Source: Mariprofundaceae bacterium
GTDB lineage: Bacteria; Pseudomonadota; Zetaproteobacteria; Mariprofundales; J009
Length of the DNA stretch: 8,946 bases
Reading direction: 5' to 3'
Assembly (NCBI GenBank): GCA_015489095.1
Contig: WFMN01000132.1
Span: forward strand, 1-8,946
Part shown: one piece after another, positions 1 to 6,547 of the stretch
Layout: each line of letters starts with the position of its first letter
Position numbering within the stretch: the first letter of the stretch is position 1
The notes under the pieces: model-generated
Seen by the model: the letters and a program-made list of their open reading frames with translations, nothing else
What the model was told of the DNA's origin: nothing
The model's database searches: none
Program-made: the position numbers and the translations under genes

Positions 1-54
1 GTCGCCGATGTGGAGCGGCGTGCCGCCCTGATGCGGGAACAGCATGACCGATAG
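1..54 (+). CDS. 3' end of an unidentified gene (partial)
   Basis: Reading from base 1, seventeen sense codons run without interruption to a TAG at 52-54. The peptide is VADVERRAALMREQHDR. It is charged and looks helical, and it is too short to assign to a family. It overlaps the start of the phosphatase gene by 11 bases in another frame, the same packing seen through the rest of the operon, which supports it being a real coding end rather than chance. The function is unknown. Confidence 0.5.
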   Translation, partial: VADVERRAALMREQHDR

Positions 55-538
55 TGGCGCGGCACCGCTGCGCGTGCTCTTCGTCTGCTTGGGCAACATC
101 TGCCGCTCGCCGCTGGCCGAGGCGATCGCGCGCGGCGTGGCGAGCGAGATGGGCGTTGCCGACCGTTTTCACTTCGCCTCCGCCGGCACCGGAAACTGGC
201 ATGTCGGCGGCGGTGCCGACCCGCGCTCGGCAGCAACCGCGCAGCAGTTCGGGCTCGATCTCTCGCGCCATCGCGCGCGGCAGATCACCGCGGAGGCCAT
301 CCGCGACTGGGACTGGTTCATCGCCATGGATCACGACAACCGCCAGCAACTGTTGGCGATGGGCGCCGACCCCGAGCGGGTGTGGATGATGCGCCGCTTT
401 GATGTGGAGGAGGGCGAGCCCGCGCCCGATGTGCCCGACCCCTACTACGGCGGCCCCGATGGCTTCACGCTGATGTACCGCCTGTTGCAGGAGAACATCC
501 GGCCGCTGCTGCAACAGCTACTGCGCTCCCCCCTGTAG
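44..538 (+). CDS. Low-molecular-weight protein tyrosine phosphatase
   Basis: This 164-residue cytoplasmic enzyme hydrolyses phosphotyrosine, and in many bacteria it counteracts tyrosine kinases of polysaccharide export. The N-terminal P-loop CLGNICRS (residues 15-22) is the CX5R(S) signature, with Cys15 as nucleophile and Arg21 binding phosphate. The C-terminal DPYYGG (132-137) supplies the general acid Asp132 and the tyrosines typical of the family. The length matches the usual 150-165 residues. The ATG at 44 places the P-loop about 14 residues in, as expected, with a weak GGGA-type ribosome site just upstream. It overlaps the preceding gene by 11 bases and ends 9 bases before nadC. No capsule genes are visible, so the physiological substrate cannot be inferred. 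The related arsenate reductases share this fold, but the DPYY motif favours a phosphatase. Confidence 0.93.
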   Translation: MTDSGAAPLRVLFVCLGNICRSPLAEAIARGVASEMGVADRFHFASAGTGNWHVGGGADPRSAATAQQFGLDLSRHRARQITAEAIRDWDWFIAMDHDNRQQLLAMGADPERVWMMRRFDVEEGEPAPDVPDPYYGGPDGFTLMYRLLQENIRPLLQQLLRSPL

Positions 539-547
539 GACGAAACC

Positions 548-1357
548 GTGGATGCGATCATTCGCCGCGCGCTGCATGAGGATCGCGCCGATCACGATAT
601 CACCGTGGCCGCCACCATCGACCCCCATCAGCAGGGGGAGGCGGTGATTGTCGCCAAGGGGGCGGGGGTGCTGTCGGGGGCGTCGGTGGCGGAAGCGGTG
701 TTTCACGCTGTCGATTCCGACTTGCAGTGCCGCTGGCAGCGCAAGGATGGCGAGCGCCTCGCCCAAGGGGATCCTGTCGCGACCATCTCCGGCGGCGTTC
801 CCGCCATCCTCGCCGCCGAGCGCACGGCGCTCAACTTTTTGCAACATCTCTCCGGCATCGCCACTGCCACTGATCGCTTTGTGCGTGCCGTCTCCGGCAC
901 CAAGGCCGCCATCTATGATACCCGCAAAACGGTGCCGGGATTGCGTTCCCTCGCCAAACAGGCGGTGGTCGATGGCGGTGGCCACAACCACCGCGCCGAC
1001 CTCGCCGGCGGCTTTCTGATCAAGGAGAACCACATCGCCGCCGCGGGATCCATCACCGCCGCCATCGCCCGCTGTCGGGCGTATGACCCTGAGCCGTGGA
1101 TCGAGGTGGAGTGCGAAACACTGGCGCAGGTCGAAGAAGCGGCGGCGCTCGCTCCGCAGTTGATTCTGCTCGACAACATGACGCCGCAACAGGTGGCGGC
1201 CGCGGTCTCCTTGGTCTCCGAGAGCCAGTTGGAGGCGAGCGGCGGTATCACGCTGGAGAATGTGCGCCACTACGCCGAGAGCGGGGTCGATCGCATCGCC
1301 ATCGGCGCCATCACCCACTCCGCGCCGGTGGTGGATCTCTCGCTGCTGCTGCAATGA
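548..1357 (+). CDS. nadC: Nicotinate-nucleotide pyrophosphorylase (quinolinate phosphoribosyltransferase)
   Basis: NadC converts quinolinate and PRPP to nicotinate mononucleotide, CO2 and pyrophosphate, the step that commits de novo synthesis to NAD. The 269-residue product shows the family motifs in order: NFLQHLSGIAT near residue 97, DTRKT (124-128), GGHNHRADL with His146, His148 and Arg149, the ECE acidic pair (Glu188, Glu190), LLDNM with Asp209, and the C-terminal glycine-rich SGGI phosphate-binding strand followed by GVDRIAIGAITHS. The start is GTG. An in-frame stop (the phosphatase TAG at 536-538) lies four codons upstream with no other start between, so GTG is the first possible start. 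AGGA at 537-540 is a suitable ribosome site. The protein is slightly short at the N-terminus compared with the usual 280-300 residues. No nadA or nadB is visible. The last bases overlap birA as ATGA. Confidence 0.95.
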   Translation: MDAIIRRALHEDRADHDITVAATIDPHQQGEAVIVAKGAGVLSGASVAEAVFHAVDSDLQCRWQRKDGERLAQGDPVATISGGVPAILAAERTALNFLQHLSGIATATDRFVRAVSGTKAAIYDTRKTVPGLRSLAKQAVVDGGGHNHRADLAGGFLIKENHIAAAGSITAAIARCRAYDPEPWIEVECETLAQVEEAAALAPQLILLDNMTPQQVAAAVSLVSESQLEASGGITLENVRHYAESGVDRIAIGAITHSAPVVDLSLLLQ

Positions 1358-2148
1358 TCGCCCCCTCCCCGCTTCATCTACCCGCATGCCGGTGTGCATG
1401 GCGTCATCTGGCGCTCGATTGCGTTACCTCCACCAACGATATCGCGTTGCAGCAGGCGGAAGAAGGGGCGGCGGAGGGGCTGGTGATCACCGCCCGTCAG
1501 CAGACCAAAGGGCGCGGCCGGCAAGGGCGCGAATGGTTGGCCGGCTACGACGACGCCCTGCTGATGAGCCTGCTGCTCCGCCCCGACTGGCTTGATGTGG
1601 CGCGCGCGCCGCAGCTTTCGCTGTTGGCGGCGGTTGCGCTCTACCATGCGCTCGACGACATCGACGGCAAGCGCCTCAAGTGGCCCAACGACCTGCTGGT
1701 GGATGGCCGCAAACTGGCGGGCATCCTGACGGAGCTGCGCGCCCCGATCGCCGGTCGGCCGCCGGTGGTTGTCGTCGGCATCGGCGTCAACCTGCGGCCG
1801 CCTAGCGATGGCTGGCCGGATCAGCTGCGCCATCCAGCCACCGCGCTTGCCGCGCTTGGCGTGCGTTGCGGCGCCGGGGAGCTGATGCGCCGCATCATCC
1901 CCGCCTTCGACGCCTGCTACACCGCCTACCGCGACGGTGGTTTCGGGGCGATCGCCGAGCAGTGGTGGCGGGCGCACGGCGGTGAGCAGCCGGTCACCGT
2001 CGATGAGGGTGGTCGCAAGTGGCGGGGGCGTGCCGTGGGGCTGGACGACGACGGTGCCCTGCTGGTGCATGATGGCCACGGAGTGCGGCGGGTGGTGGCG
2101 GCCGATGTCGCCCCGTGCGACGGGGAAGGCGATGCTGCTGACGATTGA
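1354..2148 (+). CDS. birA: Biotin--[acetyl-CoA-carboxylase] ligase, short form without repressor domain
   Basis: This enzyme makes biotinyl-AMP and transfers biotin to the carrier lysine of acetyl-CoA carboxylase and related enzymes. The 264-residue product has STN at 26-28, the adenylate-binding loop GRGRQGREW (53-61), KWPND (109-113), GRKLAGILTE with the conserved Lys120, and a VVVGIGVNL strand, then a small C-terminal SH3-like domain. It lacks the N-terminal winged-helix DNA-binding domain of the E. coli protein (321 residues), so it should be monofunctional and not repress biotin genes. The start ATG overlaps the nadC stop (ATGA) and no clear Shine-Dalgarno is seen, suggesting translational coupling. 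Its 3' end overlaps coaX by 17 bases. The reading frame stays open far upstream inside nadC, but those codons are in the wrong frame for nadC and do not resemble BirA. Confidence 0.93.
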   Translation: MIAPSPLHLPACRCAWRHLALDCVTSTNDIALQQAEEGAAEGLVITARQQTKGRGRQGREWLAGYDDALLMSLLLRPDWLDVARAPQLSLLAAVALYHALDDIDGKRLKWPNDLLVDGRKLAGILTELRAPIAGRPPVVVVGIGVNLRPPSDGWPDQLRHPATALAALGVRCGAGELMRRIIPAFDACYTAYRDGGFGAIAEQWWRAHGGEQPVTVDEGGRKWRGRAVGLDDDGALLVHDGHGVRRVVAADVAPCDGEGDAADD

Positions 2149-2938
2149 CATCGGCAACACCGATATCGCCTGCGGCCTCTACGATCTGGTCGCGGCGGAG
2201 GGGCACCCAACGCTGCACGCTGATTGGCGTCTGCGCAGCCACCACAGCATGACCGCCGATGAACTCGCTTGGCAGCTGTGCGGTCAGTTGCAGATGCGCG
2301 ATTTTCCGGTGGCGGCCATTCGCGCGGTGATGGTGGCCAGCGTGGTGCCGCCACTCGATGGCGTGGTGCGCCAGGCGTGTACCACCCTGTGCGGCGCGCC
2401 GGTGGCGTTGGTGGGCGAGCGCAAGGTGCGCACCGGCATGGCGATCGACTACCTCCACCCCGGCGATGTCGGTGCCGACCGGGTGGTGAATGCCGTCGCC
2501 GCCCGCCACCGTTTCGGCGCGCCGGTGATCGTGCTTGACTGCGGCACCGCCACCACCTTCGATGTGGTCGGCGCCAACGGCCACTACGCCGGCGGTGCCA
2601 TTCTCGCCGGTATCGATCTCGCGCTGGGGGCGTTGGCGCAACGGGCGGCGCGGCTGCCGCAGGTGTCGCCGGCTCGCACCGATACCCTCATCGCCCGAGA
2701 CACGGTCAGTGCCATGCGGGCGGGAAGCTACTGGGGGGCGGTCGAGGCGATCAACGGGCTGATTCGCCGCCTGCGTGTTGAGCTGGATGACGTATCGGTA
2801 CCGGTGGTGGCAACCGGGGGCGCCGCCGCCCGTATCGCGGCGGATATCGACGGCCTCACCGCCCTGGAGCCCCATCTTACGCTGGATGGATTGGCGCTCT
2901 TGGGGCGCGGCCATTTTGCGGAGAAGCGGTGCGACTGA
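2132..2938 (+). CDS. coaX: Type III pantothenate kinase
   Basis: CoaX phosphorylates pantothenate with ATP in the first step of coenzyme A synthesis. The 268-residue protein belongs to the ASKHA fold. It begins with the phosphate-1 motif TIDIGNTD (Asp6, Gly8, Asn9), then has SVVP, GADRVVNA with the putative catalytic Asp116, LDCGTATTFD (phosphate-2, Asp136), GGAILAGI and the late VVATGGAA adenosine motif. Type III enzymes typically need a monovalent cation and resist CoA feedback. The ATG at 2132 is preceded by GGGGAAGG, a good ribosome site, and puts the first motif right at the N-terminus as the family requires. The frame is open further upstream, but that stretch lies inside birA. It overlaps birA by 17 bases and the next gene by 10. 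The birA-coaX pairing is common in proteobacteria. Confidence 0.95.
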   Translation: MLLTIDIGNTDIACGLYDLVAAEGHPTLHADWRLRSHHSMTADELAWQLCGQLQMRDFPVAAIRAVMVASVVPPLDGVVRQACTTLCGAPVALVGERKVRTGMAIDYLHPGDVGADRVVNAVAARHRFGAPVIVLDCGTATTFDVVGANGHYAGGAILAGIDLALGALAQRAARLPQVSPARTDTLIARDTVSAMRAGSYWGAVEAINGLIRRLRVELDDVSVPVVATGGAAARIAADIDGLTALEPHLTLDGLALLGRGHFAEKRCD

Positions 2939-3570
2939 TCCGCCGCGTGGTGATCGTGCTGCTGTTGATCGCCTGCGCGGTGTTGGCGTGGATGGCGTGG
3001 AACCCGATTCTCCCCTCCAACGGCGCCCGCAGCGTGCGGGTGATGGTTCCACCGCCCCCCGAGCGGCTTGATCAACGGTGGCAGGTGGTGTCGCGGCGCA
3101 TGATGCGTGAGGAGGACGCACGACAGATCAAGCGGCAACTGGCGGCGGTGGGGCTGCATCCCAAGGTGGTCGCCAGTCGGGAGCAGGTGCAGTGGACGGG
3201 GTTTGTCGATCCCTACAGCTACCCATCGGTTGCCGCCTCGGTGGAGGCGCAGGCGCGTTGGCAGCAGCAGGGGGTTGTCAGCACGGTGCTCCATGACGAT
3301 GGCGGTTATCACCTGCTGCTGGGGCGTTTTTTCTCCCCGCGGGAGGCGGAGGGGCAGCGGCGTCGGCTGGCCGCCACCTCCCTGCCGTGGCGCGCGCAAT
3401 CCCACACCGAGATGGCGGTGGTGTGGCGGTTGGTCTTCCCGCCGCAATCGAAACAGGATGCGGAGGTAACCTGGCGGCTGGCTCAACAGCAGGGCGGGGT
3501 GGAGCCGGTGATGCGCCGCTACGCGCCGCCTGTGGATCGTTACACCGCGGTTGGCAGCGGTGCGCGCTAA
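2929..3570 (+). CDS. Membrane-anchored SPOR-like protein
   Basis: The 213-residue product begins with two arginines and a hydrophobic segment at about residues 6-26, consistent with a single-pass inner-membrane anchor with the bulk in the periplasm. A proline-rich linker (VPPPPERL, about 40-47) follows. Residues about 127-149 (YHLLLGRFFSPREAEGQRR and on) resemble the second half of a SPOR repeat, the domain that binds denuded peptidoglycan at division septa. The rest is Arg- and Gln-rich and less recognisable. It starts at GTG inside the coaX 3' end (10-base overlap) behind GGAGAAG. Its position after birA-coaX matches the SPOR-domain protein I recall there in Pseudomonas-type genomes, which supports the assignment more than the weak sequence match does. 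nagZ, a cell-wall enzyme, follows with overlap. The exact role is unknown. Confidence 0.72.
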   Translation: MRLIRRVVIVLLLIACAVLAWMAWNPILPSNGARSVRVMVPPPPERLDQRWQVVSRRMMREEDARQIKRQLAAVGLHPKVVASREQVQWTGFVDPYSYPSVAASVEAQARWQQQGVVSTVLHDDGGYHLLLGRFFSPREAEGQRRRLAATSLPWRAQSHTEMAVVWRLVFPPQSKQDAEVTWRLAQQQGGVEPVMRRYAPPVDRYTAVGSGAR

Positions 3571-4501
3571 GCTCATCGTTGGGCTGCACGGGGTGACGCT
3601 CACCCCGGAGGAGGCGGCTTGGCTGCGTCGTTCGCCTCCGCCGGCCGGCATCATCCTCTTTGCGCGCAACGCGGAGAGCCCCGAACAGGTGCGAGCCCTC
3701 ATCGACCAAGCGCGCAGCGCCGCTGGAGCGCCGTTATGGGCGGCGATCGACGAAGAGGGGGGGCGGGTGCACCGCCTGTCGTGGCCACCGTTTCACCCGC
3801 GCCCGGATGCGGAAAGCTTCGGCAGGCGGTATGCCGTTGATCGGCAACGGGCGCTGATGGATGCTCGCGACGACGCCCGCCGTTGCGGTGAGGCCTTGTC
3901 CGCGATGGGCTTCACCCATAACTGCGCGCCGGTGCTCGACCTGCGCCACCCAGAGGGGCACGCCGTCATCGGCAGCCGCGCCTACGGGCGGGATGTGGCC
4001 ACCGTCGCCGCGTTGGGCGAGGCGGTGATGCAGGGGCTGGACGAGGCCGGTGTCGCCGCCGTCGCCAAACACTTTCCCGGGCATGGCCGCGCCGATGCCG
4101 ACTCCCATCTGACCACGCCGGAGGTGAGGCTGGATGAGGCCACCTTGCTGGCGGAGGCCGCCCCGTTTCGTACCCTGATCGGCCGCGGGCTGCGCCATGT
4201 GATGACCGCCCATGTTCGCTACCCTTCGCAGGATGGCGCCGTTGCCTCCTGCTCACGCTACTGGCACCGGCAACTGCGGCGATCCTTCGGTTTTCGTGGT
4301 ACCATCTGGAGCGATGATCTCAGCATGGGCGGGGCGGGCGACGACCTGCGGGCGGCGCTTGTTGCCGCCGATCGCGCCGGGTGCGACCGTTTGCTGGTGT
4401 GTCAGCCGCGCGACTGCGGCGCCATCTTCCGCGACACCATTCCGCTTGATGCGGTTAAAACAGAAACAGGAGCAACGAACCGTGATTCAAACCATCAATA
4501 G
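3551..4501 (+). CDS. nagZ: Beta-N-acetylhexosaminidase (glycoside hydrolase family 3), short C-terminus
   Basis: NagZ is a cytoplasmic enzyme that removes N-acetylglucosamine from anhydro-muropeptides during peptidoglycan recycling, with consequences for beta-lactamase induction in some species. The 316-residue product shows GIILFARN near 34, IDEEGGRVHR near 66, NCAPVLDLRHPEG, VIGSRAYG, then KHFPGHG (173-179) followed by DSH with Asp184 and His186 as the expected acid/base dyad. The nucleophile lies in SDDLSM (Asp255). The start is either TTG at 3551 or, equally possible, GTG at 3560, three codons later; neither has a strong ribosome site. It overlaps the SPOR-like gene by 20 bases. The active site is complete, but the protein stops about 25 residues short of the E. 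coli enzyme (341). Its last 20 or so residues (AVKTETGATNRDSNHQ) read through the ridA ribosome site and are not family-like. Confidence 0.93.
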   Translation: MAAVRAKLIVGLHGVTLTPEEAAWLRRSPPPAGIILFARNAESPEQVRALIDQARSAAGAPLWAAIDEEGGRVHRLSWPPFHPRPDAESFGRRYAVDRQRALMDARDDARRCGEALSAMGFTHNCAPVLDLRHPEGHAVIGSRAYGRDVATVAALGEAVMQGLDEAGVAAVAKHFPGHGRADADSHLTTPEVRLDEATLLAEAAPFRTLIGRGLRHVMTAHVRYPSQDGAVASCSRYWHRQLRRSFGFRGTIWSDDLSMGGAGDDLRAALVAADRAGCDRLLVCQPRDCGAIFRDTIPLDAVKTETGATNRDSNHQ

Positions 4502-4862
4502 CGAGAACGCACCCAAGGCTGTCGGTCCCTACAGCCACGCCGTCATCCACGGCGATACCGCCTACCTGTCGGGGCAGATCGGCATCGACCCGGCCAGCGG
4601 GGCGCTGGTGTCCGACGATGTCCGCGCGCAGGCGAGACAGGTGATGGCCAACCTGCAGGCGGTGCTGGCAAGTTGCGGCAGCGAGCGATCCCGCATCATC
4701 AAGGTGTCGATCTATCTGATTGACATGGCGGATTTCGCCGCCGTCAACGCACTCTACGCCGAATGGCTGCAGGAGCACCGTCCCGCCCGCGCCACCGTGG
4801 CCGTGGCTTCGTTGCCCTTGAACGCCAAGATCGAGATGGATCTGGTTGCCGCCATCGGGTGA
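4482..4862 (+). CDS. ridA: RidA family 2-iminobutanoate/2-iminopropanoate deaminase
   Basis: RidA hydrolyses reactive enamine/imine intermediates made by PLP enzymes such as threonine dehydratase, protecting PLP enzymes from damage. The 126-residue length fits the family (about 128). Recognisable segments are the N-terminal NAPKAVGPYSHAV, LSGQIGIDP near 30, and the C-terminal signature PARATVAVASLP then KIEMDLVA, with Arg103 and Glu118 as the substrate-binding arginine and conserved glutamate of the archetypal deaminase-active subfamily. The start is GTG at 4482, set by a strong ACAGGAG ribosome site at 4465-4471. It overlaps the nagZ end by 20 bases. It is the last gene of the operon: 232 bases follow before the next gene, and composition changes there. 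Confidence 0.94.
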   Translation: MIQTINSENAPKAVGPYSHAVIHGDTAYLSGQIGIDPASGALVSDDVRAQARQVMANLQAVLASCGSERSRIIKVSIYLIDMADFAAVNALYAEWLQEHRPARATVAVASLPLNAKIEMDLVAAIG

Positions 4863-4929
4863 CGGAGAACAACACCCGCCGCCTATGTGATTCATGAGGA
4901 GATCGCAACAAGTCCGTCCGTGGCAATTC

Positions 4930-4950
4930 GCGGTTGGAAACCGCTCCTAC
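4930..4950 (-). repeat. REP-like palindromic element with GTAG head
   Basis: On the minus strand the sequence reads GTAG (4950-4947), GA, then a perfect 6-bp hairpin GCGGTT-TCC-AACCGC (4944-4930), followed by GAATTGC. The layout GTAGGAGCGG-hairpin-GCGA is that of the short interspersed REP elements common in Pseudomonas and relatives, which are mobilised by RAYT transposases and often sit just after genes. Only one copy is visible here. It may also act as a weak 3'-end structure for the ridA transcript. The 118 bases after ridA hold otherwise only a small GGGGAA/TTCCCC hairpin (4963-4978) without a T tract. Confidence 0.55.
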
Positions 4951-4998
4951 AGCCTGTGAGGCGGGGAATCCTTTCCCCCGAACCCATCCGTGGCCGCG

Positions 4999-5024
4999 AT
5001 GATGACTTCTTGCGAAGTCATCAT
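4999..5024. promoter_or_regulatory. 11-bp inverted repeat, candidate operator
   Basis: ATGATGACTTC (4999-5009) and GAAGTCATCAT (5014-5024) form a perfect 11-bp inverted repeat around TTGC. It is not followed by a T tract and is only moderately GC-rich, so it is unlike a terminator. It covers the -35 box of the promoter proposed for the downstream ATPase gene, the classic position of a repressor operator. Which protein binds it is unknown. Confidence 0.5.
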
Positions 5025-5038
5025 GCTATGATTATATT
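5010..5038 (+). promoter_or_regulatory. Candidate sigma70 promoter of the ATPase gene
   Basis: TTGCGA (5010-5015, 4 of 6 to consensus) and TATATT (5033-5038, 5 of 6) are separated by exactly 17 bases. This predicts a start near 5045 and a leader of about 50 bases before the ATG at 5095. A second -10-like TATAAC (5085-5090) sits directly before the ATG. With no Shine-Dalgarno in front of 5095, a leaderless transcript from it is an alternative. Confidence 0.55.
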
Positions 5039-5094
5039 CTAATTCGAGATTGAATATGCTTGTGTTTTATGTCTGAACGAATAGTATAACACGC

Positions 5095-6468
5095 ATGATT
5101 CGTTTTCATCTTCACACGCTGAATGACTGGTTTGCGCAGAAGCGCCACAAGCCGCTGATCTTGCGCGGGGCGCGACAGGTGGGGAAAAGCACGCTGGTGC
5201 GCATGTTCGCCCAACGGCGGCAGTTGGAGCTGATCGACATCAATCTTGAGCGCAATCCCGAGCATGCGGAGCTCTTTGCCTCGAACGATACCCGGCAGAT
5301 CGTTGCCACGCTGCGGCTGTTGTTCAACCGGAACATCGAAGCGGGTAAGGCCATTCTCTTTCTTGATGAGATTCAGGCACAGCCCGGCGTGCTCGCCTCC
5401 CTGCGCTATTTTTATGAGGATATGCCCGAACTGCATGTAATCGCCGCGGGCTCGTTGCTCGATTTTGCATTGGCATCGCCCTCATTTTCGATGCCCGTTG
5501 GGCGCATCAGTTACCTTCACCTCTATCCAATGAGTTTTGTCGAGTTTCTTCAGGCGATGGGGGAACAGGGGCTGGCGGAGTTCCTCACAGCATGGCATGT
5601 TGGTGATGCCCTGCCCGACGCCCTCCATCGCAAGTTGATGGGGCTGTTGCGCCAATGCATGGCGGTGGGTGGAATGCCGGAAGCTGTACAGGCATTTGTG
5701 GACTCCAACGATTTTCGCACTTGTGAAGCGATCAAACAGGATCTCCTCGCCACCTTTGCCGATGATTTTGCCAAATATGCCCGCACCCAAGATCAGGCGT
5801 TGATTCGTCAGGTCTTTCGCATGGCTCCCCGTTTTATCGGCCGCAAGGTGAAGTACAGCGAGATCACCAGCGCAATGCCGGCTGCACGGGTCGGCAAGAC
5901 CATCCAGCAACTTGCCATGGCAAGGGTGCTTCACAAGGTCGTGCGAAGCTCCGCCAATGGCTTGCCGCTGGCGGCGGAGGAGAAAAGTAAATTCTTCAAA
6001 CTGCTGTTTCTGGATGTAGGTCTGGTCTCCACCCTGTTCAATATCGGCTGGTTGGGATTGCAGGATGATGTGATGCTGGTTAATCAGGGCGCCATCGCCG
6101 AACAGTGGGTGGGGCAGGAGCTGTTGGGTGCGCTAGACCACCATCAGCCGCCGCATCTGCACTACTGGGCGAGGGAGGCGCGCTCAAGCTCCGCCGAGGT
6201 GGATTTTGTGATCGAAGGTGTGCAACCCGTGCCTGTCGAGGTGAAGTCTGGTAAAAGCGGAGCGTTGAAGTCGCTGCACCTGTTCATTAGAGAGAAGGGC
6301 TCGCCGCTTGCCGTGCGCTTGAATGCCGACCGTCCCAGCCTACTCTCCGATCACTACAACGATGCCAACGGGGCGCGAAAGCCGTATCAACTGCTCTCAC
6401 TGCCTCTATACATGGCGGGTCAGGTTCGGAGGCTGGTGTCGGAACGATCACTCGCCAGCTCTATATAG
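5095..6468 (+). CDS. DUF4143/AAA_14 family ATP-binding protein
   Basis: This 457-residue protein belongs to the AAA_14-DUF4143 ATPases, a widespread family whose cellular role is poorly known. Residues 25-33 (GARQVGKST) are the Walker A loop and 87-92 (ILFLDE) the Walker B strand. A sensor-like VIAAGSLLDFAL and the typical GRISYLHLYPMSFVEFL strand follow. The C-terminal DUF4143 part has the AEQWVGQELL segment, then YWAREARS...AEVDFVI and PVPVEVKSGKSG, an E/D...ExK pattern like a PD-(D/E)XK nuclease core. Whether it cleaves DNA is not established for the family. The N-terminus at ATG 5095 fits relatives, which begin just before the LRGARQVGK strand, although no ribosome site is visible. It stands alone between a promoter and a terminator, and its GC is visibly lower than the upstream operon (31 of 60 in one sampled line against 45 of 60), suggesting later acquisition. 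Confidence 0.9.
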   Translation: MIRFHLHTLNDWFAQKRHKPLILRGARQVGKSTLVRMFAQRRQLELIDINLERNPEHAELFASNDTRQIVATLRLLFNRNIEAGKAILFLDEIQAQPGVLASLRYFYEDMPELHVIAAGSLLDFALASPSFSMPVGRISYLHLYPMSFVEFLQAMGEQGLAEFLTAWHVGDALPDALHRKLMGLLRQCMAVGGMPEAVQAFVDSNDFRTCEAIKQDLLATFADDFAKYARTQDQALIRQVFRMAPRFIGRKVKYSEITSAMPAARVGKTIQQLAMARVLHKVVRSSANGLPLAAEEKSKFFKLLFLDVGLVSTLFNIGWLGLQDDVMLVNQGAIAEQWVGQELLGALDHHQPPHLHYWAREARSSSAEVDFVIEGVQPVPVEVKSGKSGALKSLHLFIREKGSPLAVRLNADRPSLLSDHYNDANGARKPYQLLSLPLYMAGQVRRLVSERSLASSI

Positions 6469-6489
6469 TCCGCCACGGTTCGTCACGGA

Positions 6490-6501
6490 CTTATTGACAC
6501 G
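6490..6501 (+). repeat. Third copy of the int-promoter repeat, left of the tRNA fragment
   Basis: CTTATTGACACG at 6490-6501 shares TTATTGACACG exactly with 6734-6744, and the similarity weakly continues (GAAACG against GGGAACCG). It lies between the ATPase stop and the terminator. It could be an integrase arm-type site or chance; 11-base matches alone are expected in a window this size. Confidence 0.3.
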
Positions 6502-6506
6502 AAACG

Positions 6507-6544
6507 AAAACAGCCGCCGATGGGTATCCATAATCGGCTGTTTT
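6507..6544. terminator. Rho-independent terminator, probably bidirectional
   Basis: AAAACAGCCG (6507-6516) and CGGCTGTTTT (6535-6544) form a perfect 10-bp stem. The apex holds a further small ATGG/CCAT hairpin. On the plus strand the stem runs into TTTTTATT and would end the ATPase transcript. On the minus strand it is followed by TTTTCGTTTCG, and it begins 4 bases beyond the tRNA-Glu 3' end, so it was probably the original tRNA terminator. Confidence 0.85.
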
Positions 6545-6547
6545 TAT

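Noticed and set aside
1096..1353. N-terminal extension of the biotin ligase
   Set aside because: The frame is open, but the peptide is Arg/Gly-rich, lies inside nadC and does not resemble a winged-helix domain. The ATGA start at 1354 fits better.
518..1399. Long minus-strand open frame (293 codons) opposite nadC
   Set aside because: It is antisense to a clear nadC, rich in Arg, Gly and His as expected for a high-GC shadow frame, and shows no family motif.
1994..3121. Long minus-strand open frame (375 codons) opposite birA/coaX
   Set aside because: It spans two confidently assigned genes on the other strand and has low-complexity Arg/His/Pro composition without domains.
4963..4978. GGGGAA-TCCT-TTCCCC hairpin after ridA as a terminator
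   Set aside because: The stem is only 6 bp and no T tract follows. It may contribute to the RNA 3' end but cannot be called a terminator.
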